Below are positions 52,239 to 61,573 of a stretch of DNA of 64,000 nt, one piece after another. The position numbers were made by a program, and so were the translations under genes. Source of the DNA: an uncultured Rhodopila sp. (GTDB lineage Bacteria; Pseudomonadota; Alphaproteobacteria; Acetobacterales; Acetobacteraceae); assembly GCF_903944925.1 (NCBI RefSeq), contig NZ_CAJATU010000042.1, positions 372,001-436,000 on the forward strand, read 5' to 3'. Below the pieces are notes generated by a model. The model saw only the letters and a program-made list of their open reading frames with translations, was not told where the DNA came from and did no database searches. The stretch's first letter is position 1, and the number at the start of each line of letters is the position of its first letter.

Positions 52239-54449
52239 ATGCAAACCCAGGTCAACGAATCCCTCGCCCGCAGCTTCGGCCTCAGTGCGCAGGAATACAA
52301 TCAGATGCTGGCCATCATGGGCCGCATCCCCAGCTTCACCGAACTCGGCGTGTTCAGCGTCATGTGGTCGGAGCATTGCAGCTACAAATCCTCCCGCGTC
52401 TGGCTGAAGCAACTGCCGACGAAGGCGCCGTGGGTGATCCATGGCCCCGGCGAGAACGCCGGAGTCGTCGATATCGGCGACGGCCTGGCCGCAATCTTCA
52501 AGATGGAGAGCCACAACCACCCCAGCTTCATCGAACCCTACCAGGGCGCGGCCACCGGGGTCGGCGGCATCCTGCGCGACGTCTTCACCATGGGCGCCCG
52601 GCCGATCGCCAACCTCAATGCGCTGCGCTTCGGCAGCCCGGACCATCCGAAAACGAAGCGCGTCGTCGATGGCGTGGTGCGCGGCGTCGGCGGCTACGGC
52701 AACTGCGTCGGCGTCCCCACCGTCGGCGGCGAGGTCAATTTCCACCCCTCCTATGACGGTAACCCGCTGGTCAACGCGATGACCGTCGGCATCGCCCGCA
52801 AGGACCGCATCTTCCTCTCCGCCGCCGCCGGTATCGGCAATCCGGTGGTGTATGTCGGCTCGAAGACCGGCCGCGACGGCATCCATGGCGCCACCATGGC
52901 CTCCACCGAGTTCACCGCCGACTCCGAAGACAAGCGCCCGACCGTCCAGGTCGGCGATCCCTTCACCGAGAAGCTGCTGATCGAAGCCTGCCTCGAACTG
53001 ATGGCCACCGACGCCATCGTCGCCATCCAGGACATGGGTGCAGCCGGCCTGACCAGCAGCGCCGTCGAAATGGCCGGCAAGGGCGGAGTCGGCATCGAAC
53101 TCGACCTGGATCAAGTGCCGGCGCGCGAGACCGGCATGAGCGCCTATGAGTTCATGCTGTCGGAAAGCCAGGAGCGGATGCTGATGGTGCTCCGCCCCGA
53201 CCGCGAGCAGCTCGCCCGCGACATTTTCCAGAAATGGGACCTGGACTTCGCCATCATCGGCCACATCACCGAGACCGGCCACATCGTCGTCCGCCACCAC
53301 GGCGTGACCGAGGTCGGTATCCCGCTCGCCCCGCTGAACGACCAGGCGCCGCTCTATACCCGCCCGACCGTCGACACACCGAAGCAGGAGAGATTGAACC
53401 CGGCCCGGGTCGAGGATCGCCTCGGCCTGAGCCGCGCGCTGGAAAAGCTGGTGGGCTGCCCCGATCTGTGCTCGCGCGCCTGGGTCTGGGACCAGTACGA
53501 CAGCACCGTCGGCGGCCAGACGGTCAAGCGCCCCGGCGCCGCGGACGCCGCAGTGGTGAAGCTGGAGGGCCTGAAGCGCGCTCTGGCGCTGACCACGGAC
53601 TGCACGCCCCGGTATTGCCTCGCGGACCCCGAAACCGGCGGCGCGCAAGCCGTCGCCGAAGCCTGGCGCAACCTGACCGCCGTGGGCGCCCGGCCACTCG
53701 CCATCACCGACAACATGAATTTCGGCAATCCGGAGAAGCCCGAGATCATGGGCCAATTCGCCGCCGCCATCCGCGGCATGGCGGCGGCCTGCGAGGCGCT
53801 GGACTTCCCCGTCGTCTCCGGCAACGTCAGTCTTTACAATGAGACGGAAGGCAAGGGCATCCTGCCGACGCCAACCATCGGCGGCCTCGGGGTGCTGGAA
53901 GACGCCGCCTCCGCCGTCGGTCTCGCCCTCCCACCCTGGCTCGACATCGTGGTTATTGGCGCCACCGTCGGCTGGCTGGGCCAGTCGCTTTGGCTGCGAG
54001 AGGTGCACGGCCGCGAGGACGGCGCCCCGCCGCCGGTCGATCTCGCGGCGGAAAAAACCAATGGCGACTTCGTCCGCACCCACATCCTGAACGGCACCAT
54101 CCGCGCCTGCCACGACGTCTCCGACGGCGGCATCCTGGTGGCGCTGGCGGAAATGGCCATGGCCAGCGGCATCGGCGCCCGGCTGTGGACGCACCCGCGC
54201 GACATCCCCGGCCACGCCTTCTGGTTCGGCGAGGACCAGGCCCGCTACCTCGTTGCAGTCCCCGACCATGCCAACTTCACCCGCATCGCCGAGGCCGCCG
54301 GAATTCCCGCCGTCCGGCTGGGAACCTCGGGCGGACAGGATTTGACTCTGCCCGACGGTGGTACAATATCGATTGCTGCGCTGCGAGAAGCGCATAACCG
54401 GTTTTTTCCGGCCTGGATGAACGACGGAACCAAGAAGGACACCCCCTGA
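52239..54449 (+). CDS. purL: PurL, FGAM synthase large subunit (short form)
   Basis: 736 residues, the short PurL that needs PurS and Pur[21 protein letters not shown] near the N-terminus, [24 protein letters not shown] core (here [19 protein letters not shown]), duplicated AIR-synthase-type domains with [16 protein letters not shown] and [17 protein letters not shown]. The stop shares one base with the bolA start (TGATG). Confidence 0.96.
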   Translation: MQTQVNESLARSFGLSAQEYNQMLAIMGRIPSFTELGVFSVMWSEHCSYKSSRVWLKQLPTKAPWVIHGPGENAGVVDIGDGLAAIFKMESHNHPSFIEPYQGAATGVGGILRDVFTMGARPIANLNALRFGSPDHPKTKRVVDGVVRGVGGYGNCVGVPTVGGEVNFHPSYDGNPLVNAMTVGIARKDRIFLSAAAGIGNPVVYVGSKTGRDGIHGATMASTEFTADSEDKRPTVQVGDPFTEKLLIEACLELMATDAIVAIQDMGAAGLTSSAVEMAGKGGVGIELDLDQVPARETGMSAYEFMLSESQERMLMVLRPDREQLARDIFQKWDLDFAIIGHITETGHIVVRHHGVTEVGIPLAPLNDQAPLYTRPTVDTPKQERLNPARVEDRLGLSRALEKLVGCPDLCSRAWVWDQYDSTVGGQTVKRPGAADAAVVKLEGLKRALALTTDCTPRYCLADPETGGAQAVAEAWRNLTAVGARPLAITDNMNFGNPEKPEIMGQFAAAIRGMAAACEALDFPVVSGNVSLYNETEGKGILPTPTIGGLGVLEDAASAVGLALPPWLDIVVIGATVGWLGQSLWLREVHGREDGAPPPVDLAAEKTNGDFVRTHILNGTIRACHDVSDGGILVALAEMAMASGIGARLWTHPRDIPGHAFWFGEDQARYLVAVPDHANFTRIAEAAGIPAVRLGTSGGQDLTLPDGGTISIAALREAHNRFFPAWMNDGTKKDTP

Positions 54450-54682
54450 TGGCGATGGCGGCCAATGAGATCGAGGCTTTGGTGAAGGAGGCGCTGCCCG
54501 ATGCCAAGGTCACGGTTGAGGATCTTGCCGGCGACGGTGACCATTACGCCGCGACCGTCATCAGCGAGAGCTTCCGCGGCCTGTCGCGGGTGAAGCAGCA
54601 CAAGCTGGTCTACGACGCGCTGCGCGGACGCGTGGGCGGCGAGCTACATGCTCTTGCATTACAGACCTCAGCACCCGAATAA
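54449..54682 (+). CDS. bolA: BolA family protein
   Basis: 77 residues: EIEALVKEALPDAKVTVEDLAGDGDHYAATVISESFRGLSRVKQHKLVYDAL. It contains the conserved His of the BolA/IbaG group that binds a [2Fe-2S] cluster together with monothiol glutaredoxins. The grxD gene follows 24 nt downstream, making the usual BolA-Grx pair. Translationally coupled to purL. Confidence 0.93.
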   Translation: MAMAANEIEALVKEALPDAKVTVEDLAGDGDHYAATVISESFRGLSRVKQHKLVYDALRGRVGGELHALALQTSAPE

Positions 54683-54706
54683 TCAGGGCAGAAGGAGTTT
54701 ATCAGA

Positions 54707-55045
54707 ATGGCCGAGCCGATTGCGCAGCGTATCGAGAGCGACATCACGTCGAACGACGTGATGCTTTACATGAAGGGCACCCCGGTGTTCCCGCAATGCG
54801 GGTTTTCGGCGCGGGTGATCCAGATCCTCCAGGCCCTGGAGGTTCCGTTCAAGTCCGCCAACGTGCTGGAAGACGAAGAACTGCGGGAGGGCATCAAGGC
54901 CTTCTCGCAATGGCCTACGATCCCGCAGCTCTATGTCAAGGGCGAGTTCATCGGCGGCTGCGATATCGTCACCGAGATGTTCCAGGCTGGCGAACTGGAA
55001 ACGCTTCTCAAGGAAAACGGCGTCCCGGTAAAGGCCCAGGCGTGA
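54707..55045 (+). CDS. grxD: Monothiol glutaredoxin, Grx4 family
   Basis: 112 residues with the CGFS active site (GTPVFPQCGFSARVIQIL) and the glutathione-binding WPTIPQLYVKGEFIGGCDI segment. It binds and transfers [2Fe-2S] clusters, with BolA as partner. AAGGAG precedes the start. Last gene of the pur-bolA-grx run. Confidence 0.95.
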   Translation: MAEPIAQRIESDITSNDVMLYMKGTPVFPQCGFSARVIQILQALEVPFKSANVLEDEELREGIKAFSQWPTIPQLYVKGEFIGGCDIVTEMFQAGELETLLKENGVPVKAQA

Positions 55046-55106
55046 TTTCGGCGGCCTGATTTCAGCACCGCGTTAACCGGATGTTCACCCGGGCAGGGTA
55101 AGGCAC

Positions 55107-56054
55107 GTGCCTCCTTCCCGTGGTGAGGGTCCGCTGCATATCTCCATCATAATACCCGCGTACAACGTCGCGCCGTATCTCGGCGATGCCATGCTGTCAG
55201 TCATGGCACAGACCTACCGCGACTGGTCGATGGTTGTTGTGGACGACGGCTCCACGGACTCGACCGCCCGGGTCGCGGCAGGTTTCTCGGATCCGCGGAT
55301 CTGCCTGATCTGTCAGGACAACCGGGGTGTTTCCGCGGCACGGAACCGGGGCAGTGCCACCGCCGGCTCCGATGCCTGCCTTTTCCTGGATGCGGATGAC
55401 TGGCTGGACCCGGACGCGTTGGAAAGGCTTTCCCGAACATTGGTCGATTCGCCTGCGGCAGTTGCAGCGGTAGGCTCGTATGCGCGCATCACGCAAGATC
55501 GCATGGTCCGGTTCGCCCCGCCGCCTCCGTGCGGGGACGTGCTGGAGCAGTTGCTGGTGCGCAATCTGTTCGCCAATGGCGGTCATGTGCTGATTCGCCG
55601 GTGCGCCATCAACACGGCTGGAGGTTTTCGCACCGGCCTGTGCTACGGCGAGGATTGGGAATTCTGGATCCGCTTGGCGCTGCTTGGCCGCTTCGTCGCG
55701 ATCCCCGGCCGCAAGCCGGTGTTGTTCGTGCGCGAACGGCCCGGCAGCGCGTATCACCGCATGGCAGCCGAACCGGCATGCTTTGAAGCGGCCGCCGATG
55801 CCGTCTATCGAAATCCCGATCTCCGCCGCCGGTTCGGCGCCGATCGGCTGGCGGCGTTGCGGCGGCGGACCGAGGCCGAAACCGCCTGGGTCATCGGCCG
55901 CGAGCTGATCCGTCACGGCGATCGGCGGCAAGGCTGGCAATGGCTCGGCAGATCGCTGCGCGCTGCCCCGACGCTGAGGCGCTTTGCATTGGCGGCGCTG
56001 TCCGGCACGGGACTAGGGCCGTTTCGGCCCTACCCGGATGCTCGCGAGGGGTAG
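55107..56054 (+). CDS. GT2-family glycosyltransferase
   Basis: 315 residues from GTG 55107. GT-A fold: SIIIPAYNVAPYLGDAMLSVMAQTYRDWSMVVVDDGSTDST, RGVSAARNRG, and the metal-binding acidic LFLDADDWLDPDAL motif. YGEDWEFWIRLALLG is a second conserved segment. Probably adds a sugar to a surface polysaccharide; no cluster surrounds it. The start codon is uncertain but nothing upstream in frame is better. Confidence 0.88.
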   Translation: MPPSRGEGPLHISIIIPAYNVAPYLGDAMLSVMAQTYRDWSMVVVDDGSTDSTARVAAGFSDPRICLICQDNRGVSAARNRGSATAGSDACLFLDADDWLDPDALERLSRTLVDSPAAVAAVGSYARITQDRMVRFAPPPPCGDVLEQLLVRNLFANGGHVLIRRCAINTAGGFRTGLCYGEDWEFWIRLALLGRFVAIPGRKPVLFVRERPGSAYHRMAAEPACFEAAADAVYRNPDLRRRFGADRLAALRRRTEAETAWVIGRELIRHGDRRQGWQWLGRSLRAAPTLRRFALAALSGTGLGPFRPYPDAREG

Positions 56055-56315
56055 TCCACACAGCCGCGTGCAGATTTCGCGAGATGGTGTTTATGAATGA
56101 AACCCGACGCTTACCGTAGGTTGCGAACTGATGTTACATACCTATCGGGACTGTGATTGACAGCTCTCCCGGAATCTGTGCCAACTATGGGATGCAATCG
56201 ATTTTGGCTTGCCTTGCTGCGCTTCCGTCTTCGGGTGCCTCAGGAGGTCCAAAGACCCGGTTGTCTTATGCATCGCGTGATCGTGCACGGTGCCTGGACG
56301 GAGAAGTACGCAGAC

Positions 56316-56519
56316 ATGGCTACCGGCACAGTTAAGTGGTTTAACACCACAAAGGGATACGGATTCATCATGCCGCAGGATGGCGGCAAGGATGTGTTCG
56401 TGCACATCACGGCCGTTCAGGCCGCCGGCCTTCGTGGCCTCGATGAGGGCCAGAAGGTGAGTTTCGACGTCGCGACGGAACGCGGAAAGTTCACCGCGAC
56501 CAATCTGAAGCCGGTCTGA
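56316..56519 (+). CDS. Cold-shock domain protein (first of tandem pair)
   Basis: 67 residues with RNP1 (KGYGFI) and RNP2 (VFVHI) nucleic-acid-binding motifs of the CspA fold. ATG 56316 with GGAGAAG upstream. The preceding 261 bases hold no gene and would give a long 5' leader, as is common for cold-shock mRNAs whose leader folds differently in the cold. A nearly identical gene follows 71 nt downstream. Confidence 0.93.
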   Translation: MATGTVKWFNTTKGYGFIMPQDGGKDVFVHITAVQAAGLRGLDEGQKVSFDVATERGKFTATNLKPV

Positions 56520-56543
56520 TCAGGCCGGGCGTTACTAGCTAAG

Positions 56544-56570
56544 CGACCGGCCGTCCCAGCCGGCCGGTCG
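56544..56570 (+). repeat. GC hairpin between the two cold-shock genes
   Basis: CGACCGGCCG (56544-56553) pairs perfectly with CGGCCGGTCG (56561-56570) across a 7-base loop. No U-run follows, so it is probably a processing or stability element between the genes rather than a terminator. A weaker, related hairpin (GCCCGGCC/GGTCGGGC) follows the second gene. Confidence 0.55.
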
Positions 56571-56590
56571 TCATTGGAGGAGAAAAAACC

Positions 56591-56794
56591 ATGGCCGTAG
56601 GGACGGTTAAATGGTTCAACGCGACCAAAGGGTATGGCTTCATCATGCCGCAGGACGGCGGCAAGGATGTGTTTGTCCACATTACCGCTGTGCAGGCCGC
56701 CGGCCTCAAGGGCCTGAATGACGGCCAGAAGGTCAGCTACGAAGTAGCGATGGAACGAGGCAAAGCCGCGGCCACAAATCTGAAGCTGGCCTAG
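56591..56794 (+). CDS. Cold-shock domain protein (second of tandem pair)
   Basis: 67 residues, differing from the first copy mainly near the C-terminus (DGQKVSYEVAMERGKAAATNLKLA). Same RNP motifs. A strong GGAGGAG site lies 9 nt before the start. The long identical core, also at DNA level, points to a local duplication with selection or gene conversion. Confidence 0.94.
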   Translation: MAVGTVKWFNATKGYGFIMPQDGGKDVFVHITAVQAAGLKGLNDGQKVSYEVAMERGKAAATNLKLA

Positions 56795-57076
56795 GTTCGC
56801 ATGGCCCGGCCCTGACCGGTCGGGCGCGCTTCAGCCGTTCGGCGTGTTGCTTCCGTCAGCAACAGGCGCACGGGGTGATGCTGCTGCACGGTGCGCCGAT
56901 CCCACGAAAGTTCAAAACCGCACGACAGTTCAAAACCGAACGTAGCGCTTCGTTACCGCGTAGGGTTCGCTTTTTGCAACTCTCACATTATGTTACCTCG
57001 CATCCGCCCGATGGGACGTAGAGTGGCGTTCCGGACTGCCGGACATCCGCAGGGAACTTTTGTGGGAACCTCGAAC

Positions 57077-57682
57077 ATGAGTCGCGCCATTGCTGCCGTT
57101 GGACTTGTCTCGGTTCTGGCGCTGAGCGCCTGCGCGGTCGCGCCGCCGCAAGGTCCGTCGGTGATGGCGCTGCCGCCGCAGGGCAAAAGCTTCGAGGCAT
57201 TCCAGTCGGACGACGCGCAGTGCCGCGGCTTCGCCTCGCAGCAGACCGGCGGCGCATCGGCCGCCCAGGCAGCCAACAACAGCGCCGTCGGCAGCGCGGT
57301 TGTGGGCACCGCCGTCGGGGCCGGGCTCGGCGCGGCCCTGGGTTCCATCGGCTGCGCAGTGGGTGCCGGAGCGGCCATCGGCGGCGCCACGGGTCTTCTG
57401 GCCGGCAGCGCCATCGGCGCCGGCAATGCCCAGGCGGCGGGCGGGAATGTGCAGGCTCGGTATGACACCGCCTATACCCAGTGCATGTATTCGAAGGGCG
57501 ACTCGGTCCAGAGCGCCCCGGGCGGATATGCCGGCGCATATCCCGCCTACGGCCCCGGCTATTATCCCTATGCCTATGGCCCGGGCTACTATGGTGGCCC
57601 CGCGGTCGTCATCGGCGGTGGCTGGGGTTATGGCGGTGGTTGGGGATATCGCGGGGGCTATGGCTACGGCTGGCGCCACTAA
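57077..57682 (+). CDS. Glycine-zipper-type lipoprotein
   Basis: 201 residues from ATG 57077. A signal peptide with lipobox (VLALSACAV). The central segment (GSAVVGTAVGAGLGAALGSIGCAVGAGAAIGGATGLLAGSAIGAG) is a glycine zipper that can insert in the outer membrane. The C-terminal 60 residues are Gly/Tyr/Pro-rich (YPAYGPGYYPYAYGPGYYGG). Role unknown; likely structural in the envelope. Confidence 0.8.
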   Translation: MSRAIAAVGLVSVLALSACAVAPPQGPSVMALPPQGKSFEAFQSDDAQCRGFASQQTGGASAAQAANNSAVGSAVVGTAVGAGLGAALGSIGCAVGAGAAIGGATGLLAGSAIGAGNAQAAGGNVQARYDTAYTQCMYSKGDSVQSAPGGYAGAYPAYGPGYYPYAYGPGYYGGPAVVIGGGWGYGGGWGYRGGYGYGWRH

Positions 57683-57707
57683 CTGACGCCACCTGACGGC
57701 TGGCGCC

Positions 57708-58322
57708 CTACCCCATCAGCTTTTTCAGGTTCGCCGCGATCTCGTCCGCGGTCTGGTCAGCCCGCACCGGGGCAAGGAACGCTCCGTTCGGGTCCATCAG
57801 ATACAGCACCGAACTGTGGTCCATCGAGTAATCGTTCGGCCCGGGGCCGGTGCGATGCTCGGCATAGTAGACCCGGTATTCCTTCGCCACCCGGGCGATC
57901 TGGTCCGGAGTCCCGGTCAGCCCGGTGATCTCCGGCCCGAACGCCGCGGTGTATTTCTTCACCACCGGCGGCGTATCCCGTGCCGGGTCGACGGTGATGA
58001 ACACCGGCCGGACCTTCGCCGCATCCGGCCCCAGCTTGTCCATCGCGTCGGCGACGGCGCTCAGCGTCGTCGGACAGACGTCGGGACAGAACGTATAGCC
58101 GAAATACACCAGCGTGTATTTGCCGCGGAAATCGCGGTCGGTTACCGGCTTGCCGTTGCCGTCCTCCAGCGTGAAAGGGCCGCCGATAGCGATGCCATTG
58201 CCACCGCCGGCGCCGCCGGACAGCCACATGAACACGCCGGCCCCCAGCAGCAGCACCGCCAGCAGCACGCCCATCGCGGCATAGAGCCTCCGCTGCGGTC
58301 CGGGTTTAGTGGTGGTGTTCAT
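57708..58322 (-). CDS. SCO1/SenC family copper chaperone
   Basis: 204 residues with an N-terminal membrane anchor (LYAAMGVLLAVLLLGAGVFMWL) and a thioredoxin fold. Copper ligands: the CxxxC in GYTFCPDVCPTTL and the distant His in YSMDHSSVLYLM. SCO proteins deliver copper to the CuA site of cytochrome oxidase. The start lies 17 bases inside the upstream copD-like gene, so it is the last gene of the copper operon. Confidence 0.93.
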   Translation of the reverse strand: MNTTTKPGPQRRLYAAMGVLLAVLLLGAGVFMWLSGGAGGGNGIAIGGPFTLEDGNGKPVTDRDFRGKYTLVYFGYTFCPDVCPTTLSAVADAMDKLGPDAAKVRPVFITVDPARDTPPVVKKYTAAFGPEITGLTGTPDQIARVAKEYRVYYAEHRTGPGPNDYSMDHSSVLYLMDPNGAFLAPVRADQTADEIAANLKKLMG

Positions 58323-60207
58323 GGGAGCCTCCTGAGGGTGAATGGATCGGGTTCACGCAGATGCCGCGGATCGCGGCGATCAGTTGGTCCCTGGTCTGCC
58401 ACCCGCCCGGCGCACCGGGCCGGTGAACCGCGCGCAGCCAGCCGTCGGGATCGACCAGGAAGTCTGCTCCGGCAAGCGCATCCGGCGCCAGGTTGGCCAG
58501 GATCGCGTAGGCTTCCCGGGCTTCCGGTTCGGCTGGAACACATGATCCCGGCGCAGGTCGCCCCTCGCGCAGGGTCACGGTGAGTGTCGGAAAGCCGTTC
58601 TGTGGCGGAATCGACAGCAGGTCCCGCGCGGGGTCCTCCGTCACCACATGCAACACATACCCGCGTAGGTCAGCGCGTTGCGGTGGATACGCGTCTTTGC
58701 AGAGCGGCGTGAAGGTCGGCGCCCGGACCGGACGATCGAAAGCCGGGTCCTGCTGCATCGCCAACCCGGCGTTGCGGGCACGGACGTAGTCGATCAACGC
58801 CCAGATATCGTCCGCCGGGAGCGCCGGAAGGCCCGGCATCGCCACGCCGCCCTCCGGGTCGTCAATGCCGTGGCTGAGCCACCAGAACATTTCGCCGTCC
58901 GTATGCTCCCAAAGATGCGGCATGGTCAGATCAGCCGGCTTGATGCGCAGGGAGGCTGCGGCGGGTCCATTCCCCTTGCCCTCCGGACCGTGGCACGACG
59001 CGCAGTGCGGGCCGTACAGCGCCTGCCCGCGCACGATCGAGGCGACGGAAAATCCCGTCGGCGAGGTCTGGAAGCTGGTCGGGTACGCCTCCACGGTCAG
59101 CAGCCTGAGCGACGGTCCGCGCCACGCGACAGCCGCCGCCAGTATGGCCAGGGCAATCAGCCGGAACCGGCGCCACACCAGCGCGACGATCGTCAGCAGG
59201 ATCGCGCCGCCGATAAGCAGCAGGCTGATGATGACCTCGCGCCGGAAATCGGCGTCCTCGGTCACCGTGATCAGGCTGAACTGCCAGGAGAACGGCCAGA
59301 CCGGGTTGTCGTGCGCGGCTGGCGAAGTGGACGCCAGGAACGCGGCGGCACCGACGATGGCCAGGCCGGCCAGCGCCTCGACGCTGACGGACAGCAGCAG
59401 ATGGCGGCGCGCCGCCCGAATTCCAGCGCCCAGGCGGTCGGTCAGCCAGAGGCGATTCAGCGCGGCGAGCAGAAGGGCAACCGCGAACAACGCGATCTTC
59501 AGCAGCGCGAGATGGCCATAGGCTGTGCCGAACAGCGCCGGCAGGCTGCCGATAAGCTCCAGGCCTTGCAGCAACCCGGTTCCGGCCAGCACCAGCACGC
59601 AGGCAAGGCCGATGGGTGTGAACCGCTCGCAGACCGCGGCCGCCCGGACGGGCGGCAATGCCGGCAGCGTTATCCCGAGCGGCAGCAAGGCGCCGAGCCA
59701 GAGTCCCGCCGCAGCCAGATGCAGCGCCTCCGACACCACAAGCGCACCGCCGATCGGCAGGTCGGACGCGCCGGCATGGCCGATGAAGCCCTGAAGGCTG
59801 GTGGCTGCGACGGCCAGCAGAAGGATCAGATACGCCGGCAGGCGCCCCCGCGGCATGAACACCGCGAGTCCGGTGGCCGCGATCAGCAACCCCAGCCGCG
59901 CCAACAGCATGCTGCCAAATCGTGTATGTATCGCAACGATGGGCAGCGCATCGCGCAGACGGGACAGATCATCGGCATCGGGCTCGGCAATGACCGCCGT
60001 TTGCAGCGTGAACCACGCCGCCCCCGCCAGGATCGCCACCAGACCGCCGATCCGGAGCAGCAGGGTCAACCGCCGCCGCAGGCGATCCGGCACGTCCCCC
60101 GCGGCGGGCAGCATCCAGGCGACAAACCCGGCCGAACCCAACAGCGACAGGGTCGCCGCCAGGTGCAGCGCTCGCGCCAGTACGGTGCCGGTGAAGAGAT
60201 CGAGCAT
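58306..60207 (-). CDS. CopD-domain / cytochrome c / thioredoxin-like fusion protein
   Basis: 633 residues. Residues 1-370 are a multi-helix CopD-like copper-transport domain (LARALHLAATLSLLGSAGFVAWML, VVSEALHLAAAGLWLGALLPLG). Next comes a class I cytochrome c with heme motif Cys402-Ala-Ser-Cys405-His406 and an axial Met in VAMPGLPAL. The last 140 residues look like the back half of a thioredoxin fold (GADFLVDPDGWLRAVHRPG, DQLIAAIRGI), and the protein ends SGGSHEHHH, a likely metal-binding tail. Start directly follows the copC stop. The combination suggests periplasmic copper import coupled to electron transfer. Confidence 0.85.
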   Translation of the reverse strand: MLDLFTGTVLARALHLAATLSLLGSAGFVAWMLPAAGDVPDRLRRRLTLLLRIGGLVAILAGAAWFTLQTAVIAEPDADDLSRLRDALPIVAIHTRFGSMLLARLGLLIAATGLAVFMPRGRLPAYLILLLAVAATSLQGFIGHAGASDLPIGGALVVSEALHLAAAGLWLGALLPLGITLPALPPVRAAAVCERFTPIGLACVLVLAGTGLLQGLELIGSLPALFGTAYGHLALLKIALFAVALLLAALNRLWLTDRLGAGIRAARRHLLLSVSVEALAGLAIVGAAAFLASTSPAAHDNPVWPFSWQFSLITVTEDADFRREVIISLLLIGGAILLTIVALVWRRFRLIALAILAAAVAWRGPSLRLLTVEAYPTSFQTSPTGFSVASIVRGQALYGPHCASCHGPEGKGNGPAAASLRIKPADLTMPHLWEHTDGEMFWWLSHGIDDPEGGVAMPGLPALPADDIWALIDYVRARNAGLAMQQDPAFDRPVRAPTFTPLCKDAYPPQRADLRGYVLHVVTEDPARDLLSIPPQNGFPTLTVTLREGRPAPGSCVPAEPEAREAYAILANLAPDALAGADFLVDPDGWLRAVHRPGAPGGWQTRDQLIAAIRGICVNPIHSPSGGSHEHHH

Positions 60208-60567
60208 TCAGGGCTTCACGGTGAAGGTGAAATGGCCCTCCGTCTTGTGGGTGTCCACCGAGGTGACATGCCACTCGACATGATACTCGCCCGGCGGCAG
60301 CGGCTTCAGCTTGACGGACAGAATGCGCCCGTCGTCCTGCGGCGCCGGCTTTCCGTCGTCCACGCGCCCGCCGTTGGCATCCGTCACCTTGATGGTGCTG
60401 AAAAACGGCTCCACGGCTTCCGTGTAGGTCAGGCTCAAGGCTGGCGGAGAACCGGAAACCTCTGAGCCGACGGGCGGCGAGGCCCGGTCGAGGAAGGCGT
60501 GGGCGAACGCCGCCTGCCCGATCAGGCAGGCGGCGGCGGCGGCGGCGAGTGCGATGATCCGGGTCAT
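60208..60567 (-). CDS. copC: CopC-domain periplasmic copper-binding protein
   Basis: 119 residues from ATG 60567 with a signal peptide ending AAFAHA; the mature N-terminal His (AHAFLDRASPP) is the Cu(II) ligand of CopC. Other ligand residues in VEWHVTSVDTHKTEGHFTFTV. The start overlaps the previous stop as ATGA. It would hand copper to the CopD domain encoded next. Confidence 0.92.
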   Translation of the reverse strand: MTRIIALAAAAAACLIGQAAFAHAFLDRASPPVGSEVSGSPPALSLTYTEAVEPFFSTIKVTDANGGRVDDGKPAPQDDGRILSVKLKPLPPGEYHVEWHVTSVDTHKTEGHFTFTVKP

Positions 60568-61514
60568 GTCCTGAACCAGTCCACGATCGGGGTGCCCAGT
60601 GATTTTGCGAACAGGTCGTCGAAATAGAGATGGAACTGGGCGATGACGCCCGCATGGGTTCCGGTCGCCCGGTTGCCGGGCACCAACGCCTCGATCCCCA
60701 CGGCCCATGTGGTGGTGGTGTAGTTGACGCCAAAGCCCCATAGATATTGCGTTTGCAACTGGTTTGGCTGGCTGGCCGGAGACGACCAGGCCAGTTCCAC
60801 CACCGGCGTCAGTTTGTTGACGAAGTCCGGCAGCCCGTAATCCTTCACCTGCGAGGACAGGTAGCGGATGCTGTATTGCAACGACAGCCCGCCGCTCCAT
60901 TGGTTGGCGTTGCCGTTGTTGTAGTTGCCGTATTGGTCGATCTTCAGGCCCTTGTCGGCGATTGCGTAGGTCAGTTCCCCGGTCAGCGCGAGCGCCCGCA
61001 ACGGGCCGATGGGCAGATCGCCGAAACCCTTGCCGAAGTATATCGTGGGGCCGGTAACCCCGGTGTCGTCATTGCCCAGGGTCGCGCCGTTCGTCCCGTT
61101 GGCGCCGGTGCGCGCGAACTCCTGCTGCACGCCGACGGAGAGCAGGAACTCGTGCTCCGCACTGACATACGGCTTGTATTTCAGGGTAACCACGATGTTG
61201 TCCCAACCGTTGGCGGTCTTGTCGCCGGGCCGGGTCAGCCATGAGTAGCCATCATTGATCGCGAAGCCGAAATTCTCGGTGATGCGTTTGTCGAACTCGA
61301 AGCCAAGATTGCTGGCGTAGGCCGTTTGGCCGCCTCCGGCATCCTGCGGCAAAAACTGGAAGGTCGGCAGGCTCGCCTCGTCGGCGACGTTGGGATCGTC
61401 GATCAGCAGGGTGCTGATGAACATGTGGTCGCCGGCGAAGCCGTGCGCGTTGGCCTGGCCGGTGAAGGCCAGCGTGCCGGCTACAAGCGCGGCAAGCGGA
61501 GAAAGCAGTCTCAT
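60564..61514 (-). CDS. Outer-membrane beta-barrel-like protein of the copper operon
   Basis: 316 residues from ATG 61514 (AGGAG 9 nt upstream). Signal peptide ends GQANAHG. The rest is rich in alternating strand patterns with aromatic girdles (NIVVTLKYKPYVSAEHEFLLSVGVQQEF, WSGGLSLQYSIRYLSSQV, YLWGFGVNYTTTTWAVGIEALVPG) and ends in a Phe-containing strand. Reads as a barrel of 12 or more strands. No known family was recognised. Overlap with copC suggests it passes or senses copper at the outer membrane. Confidence 0.65.
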   Translation of the reverse strand: MRLLSPLAALVAGTLAFTGQANAHGFAGDHMFISTLLIDDPNVADEASLPTFQFLPQDAGGGQTAYASNLGFEFDKRITENFGFAINDGYSWLTRPGDKTANGWDNIVVTLKYKPYVSAEHEFLLSVGVQQEFARTGANGTNGATLGNDDTGVTGPTIYFGKGFGDLPIGPLRALALTGELTYAIADKGLKIDQYGNYNNGNANQWSGGLSLQYSIRYLSSQVKDYGLPDFVNKLTPVVELAWSSPASQPNQLQTQYLWGFGVNYTTTTWAVGIEALVPGNRATGTHAGVIAQFHLYFDDLFAKSLGTPIVDWFRT

Positions 61515-61573
61515 GGGATGCTCCTGAAACAGACAAAGTTCGGCGCGCCCGAAGGCGGGCCGTATCGCTGAGG

